Source of the DNA: Tropicibacter naphthalenivorans
GTDB taxonomy: Bacteria; Pseudomonadota; Alphaproteobacteria; Rhodobacterales; Rhodobacteraceae
Assembly (NCBI RefSeq): GCF_900176475.1
Contig: NZ_FWXX01000001.1
Coordinates: 620,001-684,000 of the forward strand
Length of the DNA stretch: 64,000 nt
Direction of reading: 5' to 3'
Below, one piece after another: positions 1 to 8,721 of the stretch. Numbering within the stretch: the first letter of the stretch is position 1; each line of letters begins with the position of its first letter. The notes beneath the pieces were generated by a model that did not search any database, was not told where the DNA came from, and saw only the letters and a program-made list of their open reading frames with translations. Position numbers and translations under genes: made by a program.

Positions 1-886
1 GGTTGAACTGAGACCCCAGCACACCCCCGGCGATCCACCAGTCGGGGTGCGCCTTGTGCAAGGCCTCTGCGGCGGCCTGCGCTTTGGTCTCGTCTGCAAA
101 CAGGCCAAAGCACGTCGCCCCCGACCCTGACATCCGCGCAAGGCCGCAGCCGGGCTGCGCGCCGATGGCCTCTAGCACCTCTGCGATGGCGGGTTCGAGC
201 GCGATGGCCGCCTCCTGCATATCGTTGCGCGTGCCGTGCAGGTAGTCGATCAGCGCCGCCGCATCCGGCAGTTTGGGCAAGTCCGGCAGGCCGGGGTTGT
301 CGCGCTTGGTCATGGCCTTGAACACCTTGGGCGTCGACACCGGCACGCGCGGGTTCACCAGCACCGCAGGCACCGGCGGCAGGCCCACCACCTCGGAGTC
401 CTCGCCAATGCCGCGCACCCGTTGCGGCACGTTCGGCAGGCACATGGGCACATCCGCGCCGAGCGCTTCCAGCCCCTTGGCCTGAGCCAGACGGGCCATC
501 ATGGCGGTCTCGCGGGCGCGCGGCTCTAGGCCGTCAAACGCCGGATCGCACAGCATCAACGCCCGGATCACCGCAGCCGCGTCCGCAGAGCCGCCGCCGA
601 CCCCCGCCGCACTGGGCAGGTTCTTTTCCAAGGAAACAGCGACCGCATCCGTCAACCCTTGGGCGGCGCGCAACGCAAGGTTGGACATATCGGCAGGCAC
701 GCCTGCGGCCTCTGGCCCTTCGACGGTCAAGGACAGGCCATTGGCGGGGGTCACCAGATACAAGACATCATGCACCGGGGCGAACACCACCAGCGAATCC
801 AGCAAGTGGTATCCGTCGTCCCTTTGCCCCGTCACATGCAGCGCCAAGTTGATCTTGGCGGGCGCGCGGACCTTAATCCGCGGCAT
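1..886 (-). CDS. ispE: 4-diphosphocytidyl-2-C-methyl-D-erythritol kinase (3' end outside window)
   Basis: GHMP-family kinase of the non-mevalonate (MEP) isoprenoid pathway; it phosphorylates CDP-ME in the cytoplasm. The N-terminus (MPRIKVRAPAKINLALHVTG) carries the PAKINL signature, and the GHMP glycine/serine loop (PSAAGVGGGSADAAA) and the later SGSGATCFGLF motif are also present. The ATG at 886-884 lies inside the end of the upstream TPR gene (14-bp overlap), so the two are probably translationally coupled. About 295 residues are visible and the stop lies beyond position 1. Nothing looks broken; the truncation is only the window edge. Confidence 0.93.
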   Translation of the reverse strand, partial: MPRIKVRAPAKINLALHVTGQRDDGYHLLDSLVVFAPVHDVLYLVTPANGLSLTVEGPEAAGVPADMSNLALRAAQGLTDAVAVSLEKNLPSAAGVGGGSADAAAVIRALMLCDPAFDGLEPRARETAMMARLAQAKGLEALGADVPMCLPNVPQRVRGIGEDSEVVGLPPVPAVLVNPRVPVSTPKVFKAMTKRDNPGLPDLPKLPDAAALIDYLHGTRNDMQEAAIALEPAIAEVLEAIGAQPGCGLARMSGSGATCFGLFADETKAQAAAEALHKAHPDWWIAGGVLGSQFN

Positions 887-2591
887 TCGCGCTTTCCAAC
901 GGAGGCAAGCCTTCTTCGATGCGAACCTGATCCAAGCCGACCTCGATCTTGCGCTTGATCAGCTCGGGGTCCGCCTCTTCGGCGGCATCTTCCCAATCGA
1001 CAAAGGACAGGGCGCGTTTCCACATGAATTCCGCCTCACGCGCGCGCCCGACCGACCAATAGACATCGCCCAGGTGGTCGTTGACGATGGGGTCGATCGG
1101 CATCAGTTCGGCGGCGCGCTCCATATGCGGGACGGCCTCTTCGTAGCGGCCCAGCTTGTACAGCACCCAGCCGAGGCTATCGACGATATACCCCGAATTG
1201 GGCCGCGCGGCGACGGCGCGTTCGATCAACTCCAGCGCCTCGTCCAGTTTCAGCTGCTTTTCCACAAGGCTGTAGCCCAGATAGTTCAGCACCTGCGGCT
1301 GCTCTGGGTTCAGCTCCAGGGCGCGGCGAAAGTCTGCCTCGGCCTCGGGCCAGTTGCCTTCGCGCTCTTGGCAGATGCCGCGGGCGTAGAACAGGAACCA
1401 CTGGCGCTCGGTGATCTCGTCGAACAGACCCATGGCGGTGGTATAGGCCTCGACGCCTTCGGCAAAGCGTTCGTCGGCGCGGTAGACATCCGCCAGCGTC
1501 GTCCAGACGATGGGCAGATCGCCGTGGCTTTGGGTCAGGCCGCGCAGAACGGTGATCGCGTCCTCTTCTAGGCCGGACTTGCGCAGCGCTTCGGCGCGGC
1601 CCAGTTCGGCGGCGTGAAAGGACGGGTGATCCGACGGCACGCGCGCATAGGCGGCCAGCGCCAGATCGTGCTGCTGCATCTGGTCAAGGAGTTCGGCGGA
1701 CAGCAGGATCGCGTCCACATGGGTGGGGCGCAGATGTTCGGCCAAGCGGGTGTACAGCAAGGTCAGATCGTTGTTGCCTTCGCTGCTGAGCGCGCCCGCG
1801 AGGGTAAAGAACACCTCGGCCATGCCATCCTTGGCGTTTGTCACATGGGTAAAGGGCAAGGTCTCGCCCGCCTCTAGCGCGCTGCGCATCTGCGCCAAGG
1901 CCGGGTCGACATCCTGCCCAAAGGCGCGGGCGAACAGCGTAACCGCCTCGTCGTTGCGGCCCAGCTGGGACAGCACTTCGGCGCGGGCCATCACGCCCCG
2001 GCGGGTGTTGACCATGCCGCCAGCGGTGTCGTCCGCCAGCAGCGCGTCGGCCTGTTGGAACTGGCCGGTCGCGGCCAGCGCCAGCGCGCGGTGGTAGGCG
2101 GCAAAGGGGCCAAGCCCCTGGATCTGCGCGACCGCGTCAAAGCTGTCCATCGCGCCATCCATATCGCCCAGCCCGACCAAGGCCCACGCCTTGACCAAGC
2201 CATCGCCCAGCGGGCCAACGCCTTGCTGCGCGTCGATCATCTCGACCACGGTGGCAAAGTTGCCCGACGCCGCTTCTTGCGCGATGATCGCCATCTGCGC
2301 CAGCTCGGAGGCATAGCCATTGGCGGTCATCTGGCGCGCCAGCGCGGCGGCGTCGTCCATCTCGCCCAGCGAGATATTGGCAAGGATCGCGCGTTCCAGC
2401 AGTTCGGGCTTGGTCGGCGCAAAGGCCAGCGCGCGGCCATAGTAATGCGCCGCCGCCTCGTAATCGCCCAGAAAGCTGGCCTGCCGCGCCGCGAGATACG
2501 ATCCGGAAATGCCGGTCGCCCCGGCCCCCATCGGCAGCGCCAGTCCGATCGCCACCAATCCCGCACACAGTCGATTTGCCCAAGCTGTCAC
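873..2591 (-). CDS. Secreted tetratricopeptide-repeat protein
   Basis: A 572-residue protein made almost entirely of TPR-like helical repeats after an N-terminal signal peptide (hydrophobic run GLVAIGLALPMGAGA). Clear TPR units include NPEQPQVLNYLGYSLVE and NSGYIVDSLGWVLYKLGRYE near the C-terminus. The start chosen is GTG at 2591, because a strong Shine-Dalgarno GAGGAGG lies 8 bases upstream and the protein then begins directly with a signal peptide. An ATG at 2618 would add nine charged residues and has only AGG in front of it. It is probably a periplasmic or outer-membrane-associated scaffold; the partner is unknown. Overlap with ispE is a typical alphaproteobacterial arrangement and does not by itself imply a role in isoprenoid synthesis. 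Confidence 0.85.
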   Translation of the reverse strand: MTAWANRLCAGLVAIGLALPMGAGATGISGSYLAARQASFLGDYEAAAHYYGRALAFAPTKPELLERAILANISLGEMDDAAALARQMTANGYASELAQMAIIAQEAASGNFATVVEMIDAQQGVGPLGDGLVKAWALVGLGDMDGAMDSFDAVAQIQGLGPFAAYHRALALAATGQFQQADALLADDTAGGMVNTRRGVMARAEVLSQLGRNDEAVTLFARAFGQDVDPALAQMRSALEAGETLPFTHVTNAKDGMAEVFFTLAGALSSEGNNDLTLLYTRLAEHLRPTHVDAILLSAELLDQMQQHDLALAAYARVPSDHPSFHAAELGRAEALRKSGLEEDAITVLRGLTQSHGDLPIVWTTLADVYRADERFAEGVEAYTTAMGLFDEITERQWFLFYARGICQEREGNWPEAEADFRRALELNPEQPQVLNYLGYSLVEKQLKLDEALELIERAVAARPNSGYIVDSLGWVLYKLGRYEEAVPHMERAAELMPIDPIVNDHLGDVYWSVGRAREAEFMWKRALSFVDWEDAAEEADPELIKRKIEVGLDQVRIEEGLPPLESANAAD

Positions 2592-2679
2592 TTTGCTCGC
2601 CTCCTCAGGTCGTTTCATCAAAGCCTAGAGCGCCAGCCCCGGCAGTGCAATCACGATAGGCGGAGCAACGCGTGCCCAA

Positions 2680-2717
2680 GCGGTCAGTAGCCCGCCTGGC
2701 GGTCAGTAGCCCGCCGG
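2680..2717. repeat. 19-bp tandem duplication of the PilZ-gene 3' end
   Basis: Two adjacent copies of a 19-bp unit (GCGGTCAGTAGCCCGCC plus TG or GG) at 2680-2698 and 2699-2717. On the minus strand the inner copy contains the last codons and stop of the PilZ gene (GGC TAC TGA); the outer copy repeats that terminal stretch, stop included, beyond the gene. Confidence 0.85.
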
Positions 2718-2993
2718 GATCGCCCTATGCTGACGCAATGTGCTGAGTTGAACCGGGCTAAGCTGACGCTCGAACGCCAAAGCGCCGCCGCCGTCCTCTA
2801 GCCGGGCGATGCGCGCGGTGATTTGGAACCCCAGCACCGTAAAACGCACCATGTCCCCGACATCCGCGGGCAAATGCCCCAGATATTTCAGCCCTGACAC
2901 CGACACATTGGCGACCTTGACCGGACATTCTTGTCCCGCGCAGGTCACCTGCATGGCCCATCCGCTGGGCCATCTGTCTGCTCGCCACTTCAT
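2703..2993 (-). CDS. Small PilZ-domain protein
   Basis: A 96-residue protein that is essentially one PilZ-like beta-barrel: VxVANVSVSGLKYLGHLP resembles the PilZ D/NxSxxG segment (here NVSVSGLK), and VRFTVLGFQITARIARLEDG follows as the later strands. PilZ domains often bind cyclic di-GMP through an N-terminal RxxxR plus the D/NxSxxG motif; here the N-terminus has RADRW but no perfect RxxxR, so c-di-GMP binding is uncertain. The ATG at 2993 has GGGAG upstream. An earlier in-frame start would run into the ETF-QO terminator at 3011-3050, so the short form is preferred. Its 3' end is tandemly duplicated. Confidence 0.65.
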   Translation of the reverse strand: MKWRADRWPSGWAMQVTCAGQECPVKVANVSVSGLKYLGHLPADVGDMVRFTVLGFQITARIARLEDGGGALAFERQLSPVQLSTLRQHRAIPAGY

Positions 2994-3010
2994 TACCTTT
3001 ACTCCCGTAC

Positions 3011-3050
3011 AAAAACAAAAACCCCCGGGCGTGAGCATTCACACCCGGAG
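3011..3050 (-). terminator. Rho-independent terminator after ETF-QO
   Basis: Inverted repeat CCGGGCGTGA (3025-3034), loop GCAT, TCACACCCGG (3039-3048). Read on the minus strand it is followed by a T-rich run (TTTTTGTTTTT, 3021-3011). It sits 50 bp after the ETF-QO stop and just before the PilZ gene start, so it separates the two units. Confidence 0.8.
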
Positions 3051-3102
3051 GTTAAAACACAGTTAACGCAAGGTAAATCCCCGAGTGGGGGCCGTTAGCG
3101 CC

Positions 3103-4752
3103 TTACATGTTGGGATAGTTCGGGCCGTCGCCGCCCTGCGGAACCGTCCACTGGATGTTCTGGCTGGGGTCCTTGATGTCGCAGGTCTTGCAGTGCACGC
3201 AGTTCTGGAAGTTGATGACGAACTGCTGCTCGCCGTCCTTTTCCACGAACTCATACACCCCCGCCGGGCAGTACCGCTGCGCCGGGCCTGCGTAGTTGCG
3301 CAGGTTGTAGACCACCGGCTCGATCGGGTCCTTGAGCTGAAGGTGCGACGGCTGGCTTTCCTCGTGGTTGGTGAACGAGAAGGCCACGTTGGTCAGGCGG
3401 TCGAACGACAGCTTGCCATCGGGCTTGGGGTAGTCGATGGGCTCGAACCGCGCCGCCTTGCCGGTGGCTTCGGCGTCGGATTTGCCGTGCGACAGGGTGC
3501 CGAACAGCGACAGGCCGAACAGCTCGTTGGTCCACATGTCCAGACCGCCAAAGGCCAAGGACGCGGTCATGCCCCACTTGGACCACATCGGCTTGACGTT
3601 GCGCACCTGCTTGAGATCCTTGCCGATGGGGCCGCTGCGCACTTCGGTCTCGTACGAGGTCAGCTCATCCGCCGAACGGCCCGCCTTGATCGCGTCCACC
3701 GCCGCCTCTGCTGCGGCTTTGCCCGACAGCATGGCGTTGTGGTTGCCCTTGATGCGCGGCACGTTGACCATGCCGACCGAGCAGCCCAGCAGCGCCACGC
3801 CGGGCGCGACCATCTTGGGCATGGACTGGTAGCCGCCCTCGGAAATCGCGCGCGCGCCATAGGCCACGCGCTTGCCGCCTTCGAGCAGCTCGGCAACCAT
3901 CGGGTGATGCTTGAAGCGCTGGAATTCCATGTAGGGGAACAGGTAGGGGTTTTCGTAGTTCAGGTGGACCACGAAACCGACATAAACCTGATTGTTCTCA
4001 AGGTGATAGATAAAGGAGCCGCCGCCCGCGTTGCCCCCCAGAGGCCAGCCCATGGTGTGGGTCACGGTGCCCTCTTTGTGCTTGGCCGGGTCGATTTCCC
4101 AGATCTCTTTCATGCCGATGCCGAACTTCTGCGGGTCTTTACCCTCGGACAGGTCGTACTTGGCCATGACCTCTTTGGCGAGCGAGCCGCGCACGCCCTC
4201 GGAGAGGAAGACATACTTGCCCAGCAGCTCCATCCCCGGCTCGTAGCCCGGCCCCTGCGAGCCATCGGCCTCTTTGCCGAACTCACCGGCGACCACGCCG
4301 CGCACTTCGCCGTTCTCGCCGTAGACCAGCTCGGAGCAGGCCATGCCCGGGAAAATCTCGACGCCCAACTCTTCGGCCTGCTCGGCCATCCAGCGGCAGA
4401 CGTTGCCCATGGACACGATGTAGTTGCCGTGGTTGTTCATCAGCTTGGGCATCGGCCAGTTGGGGATGCGGATCTGACCGGCCTCACCCAGCATGTAAAA
4501 GTTGTCTTCTTTCACCGGGGTGTTCAGCGGCGCGCCCTTTTCCTTCCAGTCGGGGATCAGCGCATCCAGACCGCAGGGGTCCAGAACCGCGCCGGACAGG
4601 ATGTGCGCGCCAATCTCAGAGCCCTTTTCCAGCAGCACGACCTGCAAATCAGCGTCCAGCTGCTTGAGACGGATCGCGGCGGACAGGCCAGCCGGGCCGC
4701 CCCCAACGATCACAACATCATATTCCATCGACTCGCGCGTCACGTCGCTCAT
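3103..4752 (-). CDS. Electron transfer flavoprotein-ubiquinone oxidoreductase
   Basis: A 549-residue ETF-QO, the inner-membrane flavoprotein that passes electrons from reduced ETF (from acyl-CoA and dimethylglycine-type dehydrogenases) to ubiquinone. Seen: N-terminal FAD-binding dinucleotide motif VVIVGGGPAGLSAA, and a C-terminal iron-sulfur segment RYCPAGVYEF followed by INFQNCVHCKTCDIKDP, giving the expected four cysteines for one 4Fe-4S cluster. The ATG at 4752 has GGAAGGAG eight bases upstream; upstream in-frame residues are basic and lack a good RBS. It is monocistronic here, with its own terminator. It would serve the acyl-CoA dehydrogenase encoded at 14395-16092. Confidence 0.95.
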   Translation of the reverse strand: MSDVTRESMEYDVVIVGGGPAGLSAAIRLKQLDADLQVVLLEKGSEIGAHILSGAVLDPCGLDALIPDWKEKGAPLNTPVKEDNFYMLGEAGQIRIPNWPMPKLMNNHGNYIVSMGNVCRWMAEQAEELGVEIFPGMACSELVYGENGEVRGVVAGEFGKEADGSQGPGYEPGMELLGKYVFLSEGVRGSLAKEVMAKYDLSEGKDPQKFGIGMKEIWEIDPAKHKEGTVTHTMGWPLGGNAGGGSFIYHLENNQVYVGFVVHLNYENPYLFPYMEFQRFKHHPMVAELLEGGKRVAYGARAISEGGYQSMPKMVAPGVALLGCSVGMVNVPRIKGNHNAMLSGKAAAEAAVDAIKAGRSADELTSYETEVRSGPIGKDLKQVRNVKPMWSKWGMTASLAFGGLDMWTNELFGLSLFGTLSHGKSDAEATGKAARFEPIDYPKPDGKLSFDRLTNVAFSFTNHEESQPSHLQLKDPIEPVVYNLRNYAGPAQRYCPAGVYEFVEKDGEQQFVINFQNCVHCKTCDIKDPSQNIQWTVPQGGDGPNYPNM

Positions 4753-5124
4753 GGCGGCTCCTTCCCGGGGGGTGCGAAATTTTCTTTCGCCGCGAGTGGT
4801 AGCGCGGCGGCGCAGCATCGGTCAATCCAGACGGGGCGTTAAATCGCCGCATTTCCCTTATATCTTTGGCATAGGCGGGGTCTATTTCTGCGCCGTAGCA
4901 CGAAACCGCCACATGCGAGCGCTACCACGACACCGCCGCGATCCCCCTTGTGCCACGCCTTTATCTCGTTTTAACTCCGCTAGATGAAAAAACGGGCAGA
5001 TAAGACCCGATAGAGACGCGGCAAAGTTGCGTTTGACCCTTTTAACAGGGCGACGCAGGCTTTACATCGCGTGTTCAAACAACAACGATCCAGAAACACA
5101 CGTTTCCAGGGAAAGACGATCCGC
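4753..5124. other. Divergent intergenic region between ETF-QO and greA
   Basis: 372 bp without a convincing ORF. It must hold the divergent promoters of ETF-QO and greA. A small hairpin (GCGAAA, 5-base loop, TTTCGC, about 4777-4793) lies in the ETF-QO leader, and a TTGACC at 5034 could be part of a greA promoter, but no well-spaced -35/-10 pair was found. No RNA gene was recognised. Confidence 0.5.
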
Positions 5125-5595
5125 ATGGAAAAGATCCTGATGACCCGCGGTGGGTTCACCGCGCTTGAAACCGAATTGAAGCAGCTCAAGAGCGTCGAGC
5201 GCCCCGCCATCATTCAGGCGATCGCCGAAGCGCGCGAGCTGGGCGACCTCAAGGAAAACGCCGAGTATCATTCGGCGCGCGAAAAGCAGGGCTTTATCGA
5301 AGGCCGCATCAAAGAGCTGGAAGGCGTGATCGGTCTGACCGAGGTCATCGATCCCGCGTCGCTTTCCGGCCCGATCAAGTTCGGCGCGACCGTCACGCTG
5401 GTCGACGAGGACACCGACGAGGAAAAGACCTGGCAGATCGTGGGCGAACACGAGGCCAGCATCGAAAAAGGTCTGCTGAACATCAAATCGCCCATCGCCC
5501 GCGCCCTAATCGGCAAGGAAGAAGGCGACAGCGTCGAGGTCCGCACCCCCGGCGGGGAAAAGTCCTACGAAGTTCTGACCATCGAATACAAGTAA
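5125..5595 (+). CDS. greA: Transcription elongation factor GreA
   Basis: A 156-residue GreA, the secondary-channel factor that stimulates RNA polymerase to cleave backtracked transcripts. It has the N-terminal antiparallel coiled coil, including the acidic tip [17 protein letters not shown] (residues about 40-58), then the FKBP-like C-terminal domain ([34 protein letters not shown]). Length matches E. coli GreA (158). The ATG at 5125 is preceded by AGGGAAAG; an upstream in-frame ATG at 5071 would add 18 basic residues not seen in the family. It is followed after 6 bp by a two-TM protein gene on the same strand. Confidence 0.95.
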   Translation: MEKILMTRGGFTALETELKQLKSVERPAIIQAIAEARELGDLKENAEYHSAREKQGFIEGRIKELEGVIGLTEVIDPASLSGPIKFGATVTLVDEDTDEEKTWQIVGEHEASIEKGLLNIKSPIARALIGKEEGDSVEVRTPGGEKSYEVLTIEYK

Positions 5596-5601
5596 GCGAC
5601 C

Positions 5602-6594
5602 ATGGCCGATCCCAAGCCTTCGCGCCCCGCGGCACCGGGGCTGTACGACCGTAGCGGCCAAGGCGGCGCGACGGGGATCGAACTGGCTGCGGCCGGGGCG
5701 TCCGTGGTGTGGCTGTTGTTGTCCGGCGGGTACTTTGTGACCGGCGGGGCCGAGGGCACCGGGGTTGGCTTTTTGCTGGTGCTGATGGTGGTTTTTCTGC
5801 CGGTCGCCCTGATTTGGGTGGCGGCGCTGACCGTGCGGTCCTCGCGGATCATGCGCGAGGAAAGCGCGCGCTTGCAGGCGGCGATTGACGCGATCCGCCA
5901 AGCCTATGTGGCGCAAGCGCAAAACGGCAAGGGAGAGCCGCCCCACCCCGCGATCATGAAGCGCCTCGACGACATCGCCGGTGCGCAAAAGGGGCTGGAG
6001 GCGACGCTGGCCATGCTGGGCGGCGTCCGTCAGGCCGAGCCCATGGCGCAGGCGTCCTCCGAGGTGGCCGCCGACGACCAGCCGACGCTGTCGCTGGGCA
6101 CCCCCGCAGAGGCGTTGCAACCGCCGCTGGCGAACGAAGACTTCATCCGCGCGCTGCACTTCCCCGAAACCGCCGAAGACGAGGCGGGTTTTGCCGCGCT
6201 GCGCCGCGCGCTCAAGGATCGTCAGGCCGCCAAGCTGATCCAGGCCGCGCAGGACATCCTGACGCTGATGTCGCAGGACGGCATCTACATGGACGACCTA
6301 CGCCCCGACATGGCCCGCCCCGAGGTCTGGCGCGCCTTTGCCAAGGGCGCGCGCGGGCGCGAGATCGCGGGGCTGGGCGGCGTGCACGATCGGTCGTCGC
6401 TGGCGCTGGCCCTCGGCCGGATGAAGCAAGACCCGATCTTTCGCGATGCCGCGCACCATTTCTTGCGGCGGTTCGACCAGATGTTCGCGCAGTTCGAGCA
6501 GACCGCCTCGGATGAGGAAATCACCGCCTTTGCGGGAACGCGCACCGCCCGCGCCTTTATGCTGCTGGGCCGCGTCGCCGGAACCTTTGACTGA
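5602..6594 (+). CDS. Conserved two-TM protein of unknown function
   Basis: A 330-residue protein starting 6 bp after greA. A proline-rich N-terminus precedes two membrane segments (about residues 25-47 and 53-75). A soluble C-terminal part follows with a short coiled-coil region (IMREESARLQAAIDAIRQAYV, shortened here in sense) and a helical domain ending in FAGTRTARAFMLLGRVAGTFD. No enzymatic motif was recognised. The tight spacing after greA suggests co-transcription. It ends convergently with moeA, with a palindrome at 6613-6636 between them. Confidence 0.75.
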   Translation: MADPKPSRPAAPGLYDRSGQGGATGIELAAAGASVVWLLLSGGYFVTGGAEGTGVGFLLVLMVVFLPVALIWVAALTVRSSRIMREESARLQAAIDAIRQAYVAQAQNGKGEPPHPAIMKRLDDIAGAQKGLEATLAMLGGVRQAEPMAQASSEVAADDQPTLSLGTPAEALQPPLANEDFIRALHFPETAEDEAGFAALRRALKDRQAAKLIQAAQDILTLMSQDGIYMDDLRPDMARPEVWRAFAKGARGREIAGLGGVHDRSSLALALGRMKQDPIFRDAAHHFLRRFDQMFAQFEQTASDEEITAFAGTRTARAFMLLGRVAGTFD

Positions 6595-6612
6595 CCTCTC
6601 GACCCGCGGTGG

Positions 6613-6636
6613 CAAAATTTTTACTTAAAAATTTTG
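6613..6636. repeat. AT-rich palindrome, single-hairpin member of a family
   Basis: CAAAATTTTT and AAAAATTTTG (10-bp perfect arms) around a 4-base ACTT loop, in a GC-rich background. It lies between the convergent 5602-6594 gene and moeA. It has the same CAAA...TTTG borders as the twin palindromes at 22161, 26856 and 44570, and may act as a bidirectional 3'-end structure. Confidence 0.75.
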
Positions 6637-6652
6637 GCGCCCAGCCGCGCGG

Positions 6653-7906
6653 TTACAGGCCAAAACTGCCGTAGGGGATAAATCGGACGGTGTCGCCGGG
6701 CGCAATTTCTTGGGCGCCATCGCCAATTTCGACCAGCCCTTCGGCCCAACTCAGCCCCGAGATGCGTCCCGAGCCTTCGGACTTGAACACCTCGGCCCGT
6801 CCGTCCCGCATCCGCGCCCGCAGGTATTCGCGCCGCCCCGGTTTCTTGCGCTTGGAAAACGCCGCGGGCACGTCGAACCCCTGAGGCTCAACCCAGCCAG
6901 CCCCGGCCATCAGGCTCAGCGCCGGGCGCGCGAAAATCAGGGTGCAGACCAGCGCCGCCACCGGGTTTCCCGGAAGGCCAAACACCGGCATCCCGTCCCA
7001 CATCCCTAACGCGAGCGGTCGCCCCGGTTTCAACGCGATCCGCCATTCGGCCATCGCCCCCGCCTCGCGGAGCAAGGCCGAGACGTGGTCTTCGTCCCCT
7101 GCCGACGCCCCGCCGGAGGTCAGCACCACATCCGTTCCGGCCCCGTCCAGACAGGCGCGCAGGGCGGCGCGGTCGTCGGCCACCTGCCCCAGATCGACGG
7201 CTTCGAACCCCATCCGCTCCAGCACGCCCAGCAACATGGGACGGTTGGCGTCGAAAATCTGCCCCGCTCCGGCCTCGCCCCCCGGCGCGACGATCTCATC
7301 GCCGGTGGACAAGACGCCTACCCGCAGCCGCCGATACACCGGCAAAGCCCCATGCCCCACCGCCGAGGCCAAGGCCAAATCCGCCGGCGTCAGCACCCGG
7401 CCCTTTGCCAAGGCCACCTCGCCCGCCGCCACGTCCTCGCCCGCGCGGCGGGTATTGGCCCCCGGCTTAACGCCGCCGCGAAAGGCCACGTGGGTCGCGT
7501 TCACTGCGCAGTCTTCGTCCAGCACCACGGTGTCGACGCCCTCGGGCAGGGCCGCGCCGGTTAGAACGCGCACGGCGTACCCCTCTGGCACCACGCCATC
7601 GAAAGGCACCCCCGCCGCCGCGCGCCCTTGGACCAAAGGCAAGACCGCGTCGCCCTCGGGCAAGGCGCTAGCGGCAAACCCATAGCCATCCACCGCCGTG
7701 TTGGGCTGCGGCGGGTTCGACCGCAAGGCCATCACATCGCGCGCCAAAACGCGGCCCGCACCTTGCATCAACGGCACCTCTTCGGAGGAGACCACCGGGC
7801 GCAAGCGGCCCCGCAACATGGCCAAGGCCTCATCCACCGGGGTCCAATCGACGCCGGGCGGCAGGGCAAAGCAATCGTCCTTTAACGGTGGCGGTTTCAA
7901 AGACAT
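6653..7906 (-). CDS. moeA: Molybdopterin molybdenumtransferase MoeA
   Basis: A 417-residue MoeA, which inserts molybdate into adenylylated molybdopterin. Seen: NTAVDGYGFA near residue 70, the PVLTGA-type segment VRVLTGAALPEGVDTVV, LSTGDEIV (about residue 200), LTSGGASAGDEDHV (MPT/molybdate-binding loop), and GLPGNPVAA (about residue 320). The start has AGGAG seven bases upstream and overlaps the end of the preceding gene by 10 bp. It is the last gene of fdhD-mobA-mobB-(unknown)-moeA. A second cofactor-type gene, moaB, lies separately at 23767. Confidence 0.95.
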   Translation of the reverse strand: MSLKPPPLKDDCFALPPGVDWTPVDEALAMLRGRLRPVVSSEEVPLMQGAGRVLARDVMALRSNPPQPNTAVDGYGFAASALPEGDAVLPLVQGRAAAGVPFDGVVPEGYAVRVLTGAALPEGVDTVVLDEDCAVNATHVAFRGGVKPGANTRRAGEDVAAGEVALAKGRVLTPADLALASAVGHGALPVYRRLRVGVLSTGDEIVAPGGEAGAGQIFDANRPMLLGVLERMGFEAVDLGQVADDRAALRACLDGAGTDVVLTSGGASAGDEDHVSALLREAGAMAEWRIALKPGRPLALGMWDGMPVFGLPGNPVAALVCTLIFARPALSLMAGAGWVEPQGFDVPAAFSKRKKPGRREYLRARMRDGRAEVFKSEGSGRISGLSWAEGLVEIGDGAQEIAPGDTVRFIPYGSFGL

Positions 7907-8721
7907 GCCATCAACTCCTGTTCGTGCCCCAGCCCCAAAATCCAGCCCTCGACCGGGGCGTCCACGGCCAGCATTTCAGCCAAACGGTCCGGGGCCAACC
8001 CCGCCAAGGCCTTGGCGACCAGCCGCACCTGCACCGCGTCGCGGATGTCGTCCGGCCCGCAGGCGGCGCGCACCGCTTTATTTACCAATCCCGGCCAGAT
8101 TTCCACGAAAGCCACCGGGGCGTCCAGCGGTTGGAACGGCCAGACGGCGACCTGTCCGGCGAACCTGTTCCGCAAGCGTTCAAGCACCGGCAGCCCCATC
8201 AAGACCTGCGATCCGACCGAGCCTGCGCCCGCCAACTGCCAGCAGGTGAAGCTGCCCTTGGCGCGGGCCTCGCAGGCGCGTTTCTCGGGGAACGGGTTGC
8301 TGTAACCCGCTTTGGTGCGCGGCAAGCCGGGGATGTCGCGGGCCAAACCGTTGCCCCAGAACGGGCCGTTGCCGGTGTTCAGCTCGGCCGCCACGTCAAA
8401 ACGGTTGTTGGCCTTGGGGGCGTCCTCGATCCGCGCGGCGAGCCATGCCCAGACCCCCAGAGGATCGTTCGAGCCGGTCAGAGCCGCCGCAAAGCCCGCC
8501 GGATAGGCAAAGGGAAAATCAAAGCCGATCAGCAGACGCTGGCCCGCGATCAAGGCGCTGTCGATCTCCTCGGCCAAGGCCGCTTCGGCCTGCACCCGGT
8601 TCCGCAAGTACCGAGGCGCGCCGTCAGACGCACAGATCCAGATCGCATCCTTGCGCGGGCGCGGGCCGGTGTCGTTGCCGCCGGACCAATCCACCATCAC
8701 AAAGCGATCAAACGGGCTCAC
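7897..8721 (-). CDS. Conserved protein of the molybdenum-cofactor operon
   Basis: A 274-residue cytoplasmic protein that starts at GTG 8721 inside the mobB stop (GTGA overlap) and overlaps moeA by 10 bp, so it is translated as part of the Mo-cofactor operon. An N-terminal FVMVDWSGGNDTGP and an internal LLIGFDFPFAYPAGF resemble acidic active-site strands of RNase H-like folds (DUF429-type), with aspartates D10 and about D68 as possible metal ligands. This fold suggestion is weak. I know no characterised function. Conservation of position between mobB and moeA suggests a role linked to molybdopterin enzymes. Confidence 0.7.
   Translation of the reverse strand: MSPFDRFVMVDWSGGNDTGPRPRKDAIWICASDGAPRYLRNRVQAEAALAEEIDSALIAGQRLLIGFDFPFAYPAGFAAALTGSNDPLGVWAWLAARIEDAPKANNRFDVAAELNTGNGPFWGNGLARDIPGLPRTKAGYSNPFPEKRACEARAKGSFTCWQLAGAGSVGSQVLMGLPVLERLRNRFAGQVAVWPFQPLDAPVAFVEIWPGLVNKAVRAACGPDDIRDAVQVRLVAKALAGLAPDRLAEMLAVDAPVEGWILGLGHEQELMACL

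Noticed and set aside
4777-4793. Riboswitch in the ETF-QO leader
   Set aside because: Only one short 6-bp hairpin is visible; nothing like a known aptamer.
3085-4842. Long plus-strand open frame opposite ETF-QO
   Set aside because: Low-complexity His/Ala/Arg-rich translation without a domain; the ETF-QO frame has FAD and Fe-S motifs.
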